In this document: piece by piece, positions 6,222 through 14,636 of the stretch
Numbering within the stretch: the stretch's first letter is position 1
Layout: every line of letters begins with the position of its first letter
NCBI GenBank assembly: GCA_017508975.1
Contig: JAFWQU010000016.1
Span: 1 to 34,413, forward strand
DNA from: Clostridia bacterium
Lineage (GTDB): Bacteria > Bacillota > Clostridia > Christensenellales > Aristaeellaceae
DNA length: 34,413 nt
Direction: 5' to 3'
Position numbers and translations under genes: made by a program
The notes under the pieces: generated by a model
The model's database searches: none
What the model was told of the DNA's origin: nothing
Seen by the model: only the letters and a program-made list of their open reading frames with translations

Positions 6222-7301
6222 ATGAACGCAAACAGCCTGTCGACCAACCTGATCGTCACCGCCCTTGCGCTGGTGATGGTTTTTGTGCTGCCCTGGGCGG
6301 ACCGCCGGATCTGCCGGCGTCTGGGGCTCAATCTGCAGGGCGGCCTGAGCAGCAACCCCCGGGCGGAGACGCTCCTGCGGGTCCGGTTCACGATCCTTTG
6401 TACGGCGCTGGGCGTCTATCTGGCCGCACTGGCGTATCTGGTTTTCTTCTCCCGCTCGGCATCCGAGGACTATCAGGTGCACATCGCGCCGTTCGCCGAT
6501 CTGCGCAACGCGGTGCGGATCGACTACGGAGTTTTCGGTCTCCTGAGGTCGCTCCTGACGGAGGGGCTCTCCGGCGCGGCCGCCCACGTGAAGATTGTCC
6601 GGGCGGAGGACATCACCCAGGTCTATATGAACGTCATGCTGATGGTGCCCATGGGGTATCTGCTGCCCTATATCTTTCCGTGGTTCCGGGCGAAGGCGCG
6701 GATCCGGCCGGTCATGGCCTGCTTCGCGGCTGCGCTGCTGACCGAGAACCTGCAGCTGATCTTCCGCCGCGGCTTCTATGACATGGACGACCTGATCGCC
6801 AACACCCTCGGCGGTCTGGTGGGACAGTCCCTGTTCCGGTCCGTGGCGTATGTGGTCACGCACCCGGACTGGCGCAAGGAGCGGGCGTCCTACCGGCGGT
6901 GGAAGCGCAACGCCCGGACCCGCACCCTCTACCCCTTCGCCCGCCGGATGGACGTCGCCCGGGCGGCGCTCCTGGCCACGGACGAGGGCGCGATCTGGGA
7001 TTTCTATGTGATGAAGCTGGGCTTCCGGCTGATCGGACAGCTGGTGCCCATGGACTCGGAGGGGACGGACCTTCTGCTGGAGATGGGCCGCTGCCAGATT
7101 GAGGTGCACTGCTCGAACCGGACAGACCTCCTGCCGCAGCAGACCCTGACCTTCTCCGTCCGCCGCCTGCGGCCCATTATCCGGCGGCTGCGGGAGAACG
7201 GCATCGAGACGGGGGAGATCCTGCAGGACCCCTACACCGCGCAGCGCAGTATCCGGCTGCAGGGGCCGGACGGCGTGAGCGTGGTCTTCATCGAGCGGTA
7301 A
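6222..7301 (+). CDS. VanZ-like membrane protein fused to a C-terminal VOC (glyoxalase-like) domain
   Basis: A 359-residue protein. An N-terminal membrane helix (~10-25) is followed by a VanZ-like region: RVRFTILCTALGVYLAALAY, the extracytoplasmic loop DLRNAVRIDYGVFG, NVMLMVPMGYLLPYIFP, then TENLQLIFRRGFYDMDDLIAN and NTLGGLVGQ, all typical of VanZ. From about residue 245 the sequence changes to a soluble domain: AIWDFYVMKLGFRLIGQL, LLLEMGRCQIEV, LTFSVRRLRPIIRRLRENGI and GPDGVSVVFIE, matching the strand-helix pattern of the vicinal oxygen chelate superfamily (glyoxalase, bleomycin-binding and fosfomycin-resistance proteins). The VOC part would be cytoplasmic. VanZ proteins can lower teicoplanin binding, but most are of unknown role. 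It is followed after 21 bp by the YdcF-like gene. Confidence 0.82.
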   Translation: MNANSLSTNLIVTALALVMVFVLPWADRRICRRLGLNLQGGLSSNPRAETLLRVRFTILCTALGVYLAALAYLVFFSRSASEDYQVHIAPFADLRNAVRIDYGVFGLLRSLLTEGLSGAAAHVKIVRAEDITQVYMNVMLMVPMGYLLPYIFPWFRAKARIRPVMACFAAALLTENLQLIFRRGFYDMDDLIANTLGGLVGQSLFRSVAYVVTHPDWRKERASYRRWKRNARTRTLYPFARRMDVARAALLATDEGAIWDFYVMKLGFRLIGQLVPMDSEGTDLLLEMGRCQIEVHCSNRTDLLPQQTLTFSVRRLRPIIRRLRENGIETGEILQDPYTAQRSIRLQGPDGVSVVFIER

Positions 7302-7322
7302 CGGCGTACTGAGAAAGCGGGG

Positions 7323-8780
7323 ATGACGATGATTCGGGCGGGAAAACAGATTGCGGCGAGCGCGCTGCTGCTGATCGTGTTTTGTCTGGTGTGCCGTTTT
7401 GCCTTTTTCCGCAGCTACACCATGGTGGTTCCGCTGACGCCGGCGATGGAGGAGAGCTTCCGGCACGGCGGCGTCCGCGTGGAGATCGAGCACCCGGAGA
7501 TCATCCGCTGCGGGGAGCCGGTGCTCCATGAGGGCTATCTGGAGATCGACGTCTATCCGGTGCAGCCCGGCGATTCGGACATCTCCTTCCTCAGCGGGGA
7601 GGGGGAGCGGGAATCCTTCCGCGTCATGCGCGTGAGCAGGCTCCGTACGGTTTTTGACCGGGCGAGCCGCGACTTTACCGGCGATCTCGCCGTGCTCCTC
7701 GCGATCACCCTCTTCTGGCTCCTGGTGAGCGCCATCATGCTCTGGCACTTCTTTCAGGCGAAGGGCGCACAGTTCTATCACCATCTCACGGTCTACTACG
7801 CCGGCTTCTCGCTGTTCGCGCTGGTATCCGGGCTGGTCATGCTGCAGACCACGGTCTCGCATTTCTCGGACCCGGTGGGATACTCCATGATGGCGGCCTT
7901 CTCGACGCTCAACAGCGCCAGCAAGCATTTCATGATGCTGACGACCCCGCTGATGCTCGCCTTCGCGGCGGCGATGTCGGCCAGTAATATCGCGCTGCTG
8001 CGCCATGAGCGGCCGCGGCTGCAGAACATCCTGGGACTCCTGGTGAGCCTCCTGCTGGTGGCGGGGGAGGCCGTGGGCTGGTATCTGTTCACCCGCGATT
8101 TCAGCGGCTCGGAGTGGGAGAGCCGCGTGCGGAGCACCCTGGAGAACACCTACGCGACCGTGTTCGTGTACTTCGAGTGCATGCTGGCGGGCGCTGTGAT
8201 CTGCGGCATCCGCGCGGCGAAGCACGAGCCGGCCCCGGACAAGGACTTCATCGTCATCCTCGGCTGCTGGTTCCGGAAGGACGGTTCCCTGCCGCCGCTC
8301 CTGCGCGGGCGGGTGGACCGGGCGCTTGCCTTCTGGCGCAGGCAGAAGGCCGAGACCGGGAAGGAGGCCGTCTTTATCCCCTCCGGCGGACAGGGCCGGG
8401 ACGAGCCGATGCCAGAGGCGGAGGCCATGCGCCGCTACCTGCTGACCCAGGACATCCCGGACAGCCTGATCGTCCCGGAGACCAAGTCCGCCAGCACCTG
8501 GCAGAACATGGCCAACGCCCGGGAGATCATCGCGGAGCGGCAGCCGGACGCGAAGACGGTCTTCGCCACGACGAACTACCATGTGTTCCGAAGCGGTGTC
8601 TGGGCGTCCGAGGCCGGGCTGCCCGCCGAGGGCATCGGCAGCCGGACCAAATGGTGGTTCTGGCCCAACGCGTTCATGCGGGAGACGGTCGGACTGCTTC
8701 AAAAACGCTGGATCCAGGAGATCCTTCTCCTGGCCGCCCTGATCGCCTTCTTCGGCTTCCTGTCCCTGGTGCTGGGGTGA
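7323..8780 (+). CDS. Multi-pass membrane protein with C-terminal YdcF/SanA (DUF218) domain
   Basis: A 485-residue protein. Residues ~10-30 form a membrane anchor, ~30-105 an extracytoplasmic beta-rich segment, ~115-280 contain several membrane helices, and ~307-455 are a DUF218 domain: DFIVILGCWFRKDGSLPPLL, FIPSGGQGRDEPMPEAEAM, SLIVPETKSASTWQNMANA and FATTNYHVFRSG. A C-terminal membrane helix ends the protein. DUF218 proteins such as YdcF and SanA act at the envelope; SanA affects vancomycin exclusion in enterobacteria. The catalytic function is not established. The ribosome site is weak (GCGGGG) and an ATG at 7329 is an alternative start. Probably cotranscribed with the VanZ-VOC gene. Confidence 0.85.
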   Translation: MTMIRAGKQIAASALLLIVFCLVCRFAFFRSYTMVVPLTPAMEESFRHGGVRVEIEHPEIIRCGEPVLHEGYLEIDVYPVQPGDSDISFLSGEGERESFRVMRVSRLRTVFDRASRDFTGDLAVLLAITLFWLLVSAIMLWHFFQAKGAQFYHHLTVYYAGFSLFALVSGLVMLQTTVSHFSDPVGYSMMAAFSTLNSASKHFMMLTTPLMLAFAAAMSASNIALLRHERPRLQNILGLLVSLLLVAGEAVGWYLFTRDFSGSEWESRVRSTLENTYATVFVYFECMLAGAVICGIRAAKHEPAPDKDFIVILGCWFRKDGSLPPLLRGRVDRALAFWRRQKAETGKEAVFIPSGGQGRDEPMPEAEAMRRYLLTQDIPDSLIVPETKSASTWQNMANAREIIAERQPDAKTVFATTNYHVFRSGVWASEAGLPAEGIGSRTKWWFWPNAFMRETVGLLQKRWIQEILLLAALIAFFGFLSLVLG

Positions 8781-8790
8781 GGTTTCTGTC

Positions 8791-8806
8791 ATACTGATCT
8801 CAGTAT
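8791..8806. other. 16-bp palindrome downstream of the DUF218 gene
   Basis: ATACTGA-TC-TCAGTAT is a near-perfect dyad just after the stop codon. It has no T tract and is too short to be a convincing terminator; it could be an operator or chance. Confidence 0.3.
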
Positions 8807-8830
8807 CGTGTGCGAAATGTCAACAGGAAG

Positions 8831-9076
8831 ATTCCGCGCCTGCGGGCGCGGCCAGAGGCTTTCCGATCGCCTCTGGACTCTTCGGGTGCACCTTTTTTGA
8901 GTGTTCGAGTCAGCATTGTTCAGTAACCTTTGCCGCCCCAGCTTGCTGGGGAGGTGCCCGAAGGGCGGAGGGGCTTTCTTTCCTTGCTTTCTCTAAGCCT
9001 TCAAAAGAAGATGCTGCCGACGGTCCATGGCGATCGGAAAGCCGCCAGTCCGGCAGCGGCCCGCAGGCCGCGGAAT
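8831..9076. repeat. Composite intergenic repeat with inverted-repeat ends, left copy
   Basis: About 245 bp with ends that are inverted versions of the two-hairpin module. The left arm (8832-8886) holds CCGCGCC-TGCG-GGCGCGG and CCAGAGGC (8852-8859) pairing with GCCTCTGG (8869-8876) around TTTCCGATC, the reverse complement of the GATCGGAAA loop. The right arm (9017-9076) holds the same loop on the plus strand but its first stem is degenerate (CCATGGC...). The centre includes a 37-nt stretch (8938-8974) identical to 9958-9994. The second copy is at 9850-10084 in the same orientation, so the two copies are direct repeats bracketing queT. No ORF in it looks real. Confidence 0.85.
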
Positions 9077-9138
9077 TCCTTGCCTGCAATAGGCCATACC
9101 GCCGGAAATCGATATGGAAAAATCACCGAACCGGACCC

Positions 9139-9166
9139 TTGCAAAAACCGGATTCTATGATAAGAT
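9139..9166 (+). promoter_or_regulatory. Candidate promoter of queT
   Basis: TTGCAA at 9139-9144, 16-bp spacer, TAAGAT at 9161-9166. It would give a leader of about 60 nt holding the hairpin at 9176-9214. Confidence 0.5.
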
Positions 9167-9175
9167 AGCTTTCAG

Positions 9176-9214
9176 CGCGGGGCAGGACTGTCTCCTGTAT
9201 CCCGCGACTTTTTT
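9176..9214 (+). promoter_or_regulatory. Attenuator-like hairpin in the queT leader
   Basis: CGCGGG (9176-9181) pairs with CCCGCG (9201-9206), and inside it CAGGA (9183-9187) pairs with TCCTG (9193-9197). Six T residues follow (9209-9214), then the ribosome site AAGGAGG. A terminator-like hairpin between promoter and start codon suggests premature termination control. QueT genes are often under preQ1 riboswitches, but I see no preQ1 consensus. Confidence 0.55.
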
Positions 9215-9232
9215 CCGGAAGGAGGCTTCTCT

Positions 9233-9754
9233 GTGTCCAAGAGAACGCCAAATCCCAGCTTTTCCAAGCGCATTCTTTCCACCCGGTTCATCACCAACGC
9301 GGGACTCATCGCGGCGCTCTACGTCGTGCTGACCCTGGTGGCGCAGGCGCTGGGCCTCGCGAGCGGCGCCATCCAGGTCCGCCTGTCGGAGGCACTGACC
9401 ATCCTGCCCTGCTTCACCCCGACGGGCATCCCCGGCCTGACGATCGGCTGCCTGCTGGCCAATCTGGTCACCGGCTGCGCGCCGCTGGATGTCGCCCTGG
9501 GCACCGTCGCCACGCTGATCGGCGCCGTCGGCACCCACCTGCTCCGCAAAAAGCCCCTGCTGGCCTGGATTCCGCCGGTGCTCGCCAACGCCCTCATCGT
9601 CCCCTATGTGCTGATCAAGGCCTACGGCGTGGAGGACGCCTACTGGTACCTGGCCCTGACGGTCGGCGCCGGCGAGGTTATCGCCTGCGGCATCCTGGGC
9701 CTGCTCCTCTACAAGGCCCTCTCCCGGGTCAAGAACCTGAACGCCTGGATTTGA
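9233..9754 (+). CDS. queT: QueT family queuosine-precursor transporter
   Basis: A 173-residue, five- to six-helix membrane protein. After a basic N-terminus come NAGLIAALYVVLTLVAQALG, then GAIQVRLSEALTILPCFTPT, GLTIGCLLANLVTGCAPLDV and GTVATLIGAVGTHLL, the pattern of the QueT family. These are predicted substrate-binding subunits of ECF transporters or related carriers for queuosine precursors (preQ0/preQ1), assigned from riboswitch association. The start is GTG at 9233 with AAGGAGG 7 nt upstream. The gene stands alone with its own promoter and terminator, between two direct copies of a composite repeat. Confidence 0.88.
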   Translation: MSKRTPNPSFSKRILSTRFITNAGLIAALYVVLTLVAQALGLASGAIQVRLSEALTILPCFTPTGIPGLTIGCLLANLVTGCAPLDVALGTVATLIGAVGTHLLRKKPLLAWIPPVLANALIVPYVLIKAYGVEDAYWYLALTVGAGEVIACGILGLLLYKALSRVKNLNAWI

Positions 9755-9761
9755 CTCTTCC

Positions 9762-9787
9762 ACGCTCCCGCTCAGGGGGCGTTTTTT
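9762..9787 (+). terminator. Intrinsic terminator of queT
   Basis: ACGCTCCC pairs with GGGGGCGT (8 bp, one G-T pair) around a GCTCA loop and is followed by TTTTTT. It lies 7 bp after the queT stop codon. Confidence 0.9.
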
Positions 9788-9799
9788 GTGCGTGGACGG

Positions 9800-9833
9800 C
9801 TCTATGGCTGACGCAGCATCTCTCCGGAAGCTT
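9800..9833 (-). repeat. 34-nt intergenic repeat, inverted copy of 152-185
   Basis: The reverse complement contains GAGATGCTGCGTCAGC and matches 152-185 at about 30 of 34 positions. It directly abuts the left end of the composite repeat at 9850. Confidence 0.7.
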
Positions 9834-9849
9834 GGGCGAGCGAGCGAGG

Positions 9850-10084
9850 TTCCGCGCCTGCGGGCGCGGCCAGGGGCTTTCCGATCGCCTCTGGACTCTT
9901 CGGGGCTGCACCTTTTTGGAGTGTATGGGTCAGCATTGTCCAGTAACCTTTGCCTCTCCAGCTTGCTGGGGAGGTGCCCGAAGGGCGGAGGGGCCGTCCA
10001 TGCTTTCTCCAAGCCTCCAAAAGAGGATGCTGCCGAAGGTCCAGGGCGATCGGAAAGCCCTGGTCGCGCCCGCAGGCGCGAAAT
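9850..10084. repeat. Composite intergenic repeat with inverted-repeat ends, right copy
   Basis: Second copy, in the same orientation as 8831-9076. Left arm 9850-9903: CCAGGGGC (9870-9877) pairs with GCCTCTGG (9887-9894), with one G-T pair when read on the plus strand. Right arm 10033-10084: perfect CCAGGGC (10041-10047), loop GATCGGAAA, GCCCTGG (10057-10063), then TCGCGCC-CGCA-GGCGCGA (10064-10081). The arms are therefore terminal inverted repeats of roughly 50 bp. The centre carries the 37-nt stretch identical to the first copy at 9958-9994. Confidence 0.85.
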
Positions 10085-10120
10085 CCCCCTGCTAAAATTT
10101 TCTCCAAAATAAATCATATA

Positions 10121-10146
10121 AGAAAAGGCTCCCCGCGAGGGGAGCC
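10121..10146 (-). terminator. Intrinsic terminator of hppA
   Basis: Minus strand: GGCTCCCC, loop TCGC, GGGGAGCC, followed by TTTTCTT. It lies 14 bp after the hppA stop. Confidence 0.9.
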
Positions 10147-10160
10147 GGGGAAGTCGGGAA

Positions 10161-12320
<2,160 letters not shown>

Positions 12321-12373
12321 AAAGTTTCCTCCTCCTCGTATTCAGGCCCGCACGCGAGCCCATTCCAAAGCCT

Positions 12374-12402
12374 ATTCTACTCCATCCGCCGCCCGGCGTC
12401 AA
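12374..12402 (-). promoter_or_regulatory. Promoter of hppA
   Basis: Minus strand: TTGACG (12402-12397), 17-bp spacer, TAGAAT (12379-12374). Leader of about 45 nt. Confidence 0.85.
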
Positions 12403-12437
12403 TGCCCGGATTGCAGGCGCGCGGGCGGGTTTTCGGA

Positions 12438-12466
12438 TTGACATTCCGGCCCAATTGCGCTATGCT
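12438..12466 (+). promoter_or_regulatory. Promoter of gpmI
   Basis: Consensus TTGACA (12438-12443), 17-bp spacer, TATGCT (12461-12466). The -35 boxes of this promoter and the hppA promoter are only 35 bp apart. Confidence 0.88.
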
Positions 12467-12508
12467 GAAAGGGGTCAGATCGGATACTCCCAAAGGAGGA
12501 ATTGTAAA

Positions 12509-14086
12509 ATGAAGAAACCGGTTGTGCTGGTGGTCATGGACGGCGTGGGCGAGACGCCCGAGGAACTGGGAAACATGGTGCTGAAAGCCACCACGCCCAC
12601 CCTGGACGAACTGAAGGCTACCTGCCCCTGGCAGTGCATCAAAGCCCACGGCAGCGCGGTGGGCCTGCCCACGGACGACGACATGGGCAACAGCGAGGTC
12701 GGCCATAACGCGCTGGGCTGCGGCCAGATCTATTCCCAGGGCGCCAAGCTGGTGAACGAGTCCATCGAGTCCGGCTCCATCTTCCAGAGCGAGACCTGGA
12801 AGGAGCTGGCGGGCTCCGTGGTGGAGAAGGGCACCGCCCTGCACTTCCTGGGCCTGCTCTCCGACGGCAACGTCCACTCCAACATCTCCCACCTCATCGC
12901 CATGCTGCGGGAGGCCAAGAAGGAGGGCGTAAAGAAGGTCCGGGTGCACATCCTGCTGGACGGCCGCGACGTACCCGCCACCTCCGCCCTGGAGTATGTG
13001 GAGCAGCTGGAGAATGTGCTGGCTGAGCTGAATGACGCTTCCTTCGACGGACGCATCGCCTCCGGCGGCGGCCGCATGAAGATCACCATGGACCGCTACC
13101 AGGCCAACTGGGCCATGGTGGCGGCGGGCTGGGACGTGCATGTGCACGGCCAGGGCCGGCAGTTCCCGACCGCGAAGGAGGCCATTGAGACCTTCCGCGC
13201 GGAGACCGGCTGCATCGACCAGGACCTGCCCGCCTTCGTCATCGCGGAGAACGGCGCGCCCGTGGGCGCCATGCAGGACGGCGACAGCGTGATCCTCTAC
13301 AACTTCCGCGGCGACCGCGCCCTGGAGATCTCCATGGCTTTCGACGGCGACGCCTCCTTCGACAAGTTTGACCGGGGTGTGATCCCCCAGGTCAAGTACG
13401 CCGGCATGCTGGAGTACGACGGCGACCTGCACATCCCGCATAAGTACCTGGTGAACCCGCCCCAGATCCGCAACACCCTCACGGAGCTGCTGGTGGCCCA
13501 CGGCATCCGGGAGTACGCGGTCTCCGAGACGCAGAAATACGGCCATGTGACCTACTTCTGGAACGGCAACCGTTCCGGCAAGGTCTCCGAGGAGCTGGAG
13601 GACTACTGCGAGATCCCCAGCGACGTGCGCTCCTTTGACGAGTGCCCCTGGATGAAGGCCACCGAGATCGCCGACAAGGTCATCGAGGCCATCCAGAGCG
13701 GCAAGTACGGCTTTATCCGCTGCAACTTCCCCAACGGCGACATGGTGGGCCACACCGGCAGCCTGCACGCCACGGAGATCGCGGTGGAGAGCGTGGACCT
13801 GGAGCTGGCCCGGATCAAGAAGGCCTGCGACGAGGCCGGCTGCATCCTGATCGTGACCGCCGACCACGGCAACTCCGACCAGATGCTGGAGAAGAACAAG
13901 AAGGGCGGCATCGAGGTGCGCACGGCCCACAGCCTGAACCCGGTCCCGTTCATCATCTACGACAAGGACGAGCGCCACGAGATGAAGCAGGGCGCCTTCG
14001 GCCTGGCGAACGTCGCGCCCACGGTGGCGGAGCTGATGGAGCTGACGCCTCCCGAGAGCTGGGAGGAGAGCATGCTGGCGCGGTGA
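12509..14086 (+). CDS. gpmI: 2,3-bisphosphoglycerate-independent phosphoglycerate mutase
   Basis: A 525-residue enzyme of the alkaline-phosphatase superfamily that interconverts 3- and 2-phosphoglycerate in glycolysis using two Mn2+ ions. The start KPVVLVVMDGVGE holds a metal-binding Asp; the phosphorylated serine is S62 in MGNSEVGHNALGCG, at exactly the position known for the Bacillus enzyme. HILLDGRDVPATSALEYVE, NFRGDRALEIS, NGDMVGHTG and VTADHGNSDQML follow in order. The ATG at 12509 has AAAGGAGG upstream; in-frame codons back to 12455 overlap the promoter and are not used. It shares a promoter region with hppA. Confidence 0.97.
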   Translation: MKKPVVLVVMDGVGETPEELGNMVLKATTPTLDELKATCPWQCIKAHGSAVGLPTDDDMGNSEVGHNALGCGQIYSQGAKLVNESIESGSIFQSETWKELAGSVVEKGTALHFLGLLSDGNVHSNISHLIAMLREAKKEGVKKVRVHILLDGRDVPATSALEYVEQLENVLAELNDASFDGRIASGGGRMKITMDRYQANWAMVAAGWDVHVHGQGRQFPTAKEAIETFRAETGCIDQDLPAFVIAENGAPVGAMQDGDSVILYNFRGDRALEISMAFDGDASFDKFDRGVIPQVKYAGMLEYDGDLHIPHKYLVNPPQIRNTLTELLVAHGIREYAVSETQKYGHVTYFWNGNRSGKVSEELEDYCEIPSDVRSFDECPWMKATEIADKVIEAIQSGKYGFIRCNFPNGDMVGHTGSLHATEIAVESVDLELARIKKACDEAGCILIVTADHGNSDQMLEKNKKGGIEVRTAHSLNPVPFIIYDKDERHEMKQGAFGLANVAPTVAELMELTPPESWEESMLAR

Positions 14087-14087
14087 C

Positions 14088-14116
14088 TTGCAAAAGAAAC
14101 CCGGATGGGTTATAAT
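14088..14116 (+). promoter_or_regulatory. Promoter of the small P-loop gene
   Basis: TTGCAA (14088-14093), 17-bp spacer, perfect TATAAT (14111-14116). It starts right after the gpmI stop codon. Confidence 0.88.
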
Positions 14117-14148
14117 ACAGCCAGCAGAAAAATGAGGAGGGGTTTCCC

Positions 14149-14559
14149 ATGATACAGATCATTGCGGGCAAGAAAGGTTCCGGAAAGACCAAGCGTCTGA
14201 TCGACATGACCAACCAGACGGCCCATGATTCCGACCACGACGTGCTGTTCCTGGACGACGACAACCGCTACATGTTCGACATCGACCACAAGGTGCGCTT
14301 CATCAACGCGGGCGAGTACCACGTGCACACCGCCGAGATGTTCCTGGGCTTCATCTGCGGCATGCTCAGCCAGAACTTCGACGTGGGCACCATCTTCATC
14401 GACGCCTTCGTGAAACTCTGCAGGACGGACCTGGGCAGCTCCCAGTGGCTCTTCGAGGCCCTGGAGGAGCTCTCCGCGCGGCATAACGTGAACTTTGTCC
14501 TCTCCATCTCTGCGGATCCGGCGACCCTTCCCGAGTTCATCCAAAAGTATGTGATCTGA
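14149..14559 (+). CDS. Small P-loop ATPase-like protein of unknown function
   Basis: A 136-residue protein starting with a strand and a Walker A motif (IIAGKKGSGKTKRL, GKKGSGKT at ~7-14). A hydrophobic strand ending in acidic residues (VLFLDDDN) and a Walker B-like IFIDAF follow, then ALEELSARHNVNFVLSISAD, which resembles a sensor strand. It is a conserved Clostridia-type protein; some databases call similar proteins twitching motility-like, which I do not trust. It has its own strong promoter and a ribosome site GAGGAGG. It is flanked by gpmI and by a terminator before thrC, so it appears monocistronic. Confidence 0.75.
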   Translation: MIQIIAGKKGSGKTKRLIDMTNQTAHDSDHDVLFLDDDNRYMFDIDHKVRFINAGEYHVHTAEMFLGFICGMLSQNFDVGTIFIDAFVKLCRTDLGSSQWLFEALEELSARHNVNFVLSISADPATLPEFIQKYVI

Positions 14560-14583
14560 CGCCTTCGGGCGGCCAGTGTGTCC

Positions 14584-14616
14584 GGGACGGCGGGGAGCCC
14601 TGCCGTCCCCTTCTTT
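14584..14616 (+). terminator. Likely terminator upstream of thrC
   Basis: GGGACGGC (14584-14591) pairs with GCCGTCCC (14602-14609), followed by CTTCTTT. The T tract is imperfect. Confidence 0.6.
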
Positions 14617-14636
14617 GGTACAGGAGGTATAGCGCG

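Noticed and set aside
6222-8780. Glycopeptide resistance cluster suggested by VanZ and SanA-like domains
   Set aside because: No VanA/B ligase, VanH, VanX or VanRS is present, and VanZ-like domains are common in Firmicutes without resistance.
5715-8792. Very long minus-strand reading frame antisense to the VanZ-VOC and DUF218 genes
   Set aside because: Only its last ~100 codons (rplU) are real. The rest is low-complexity, Arg/His/Gly/Pro-rich sequence opposite two well-supported genes, a by-product of high GC at third codon positions.
9172-9232. preQ1 class I riboswitch upstream of queT
   Set aside because: The hairpin is followed by T residues and the conserved A-rich 3' tail that pairs in preQ1-I is missing.
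9786-10112. Small overlapping reading frames inside the composite repeats
   Set aside because: They differ in frame and length between the two copies and have no ribosome sites, so they are not genes.
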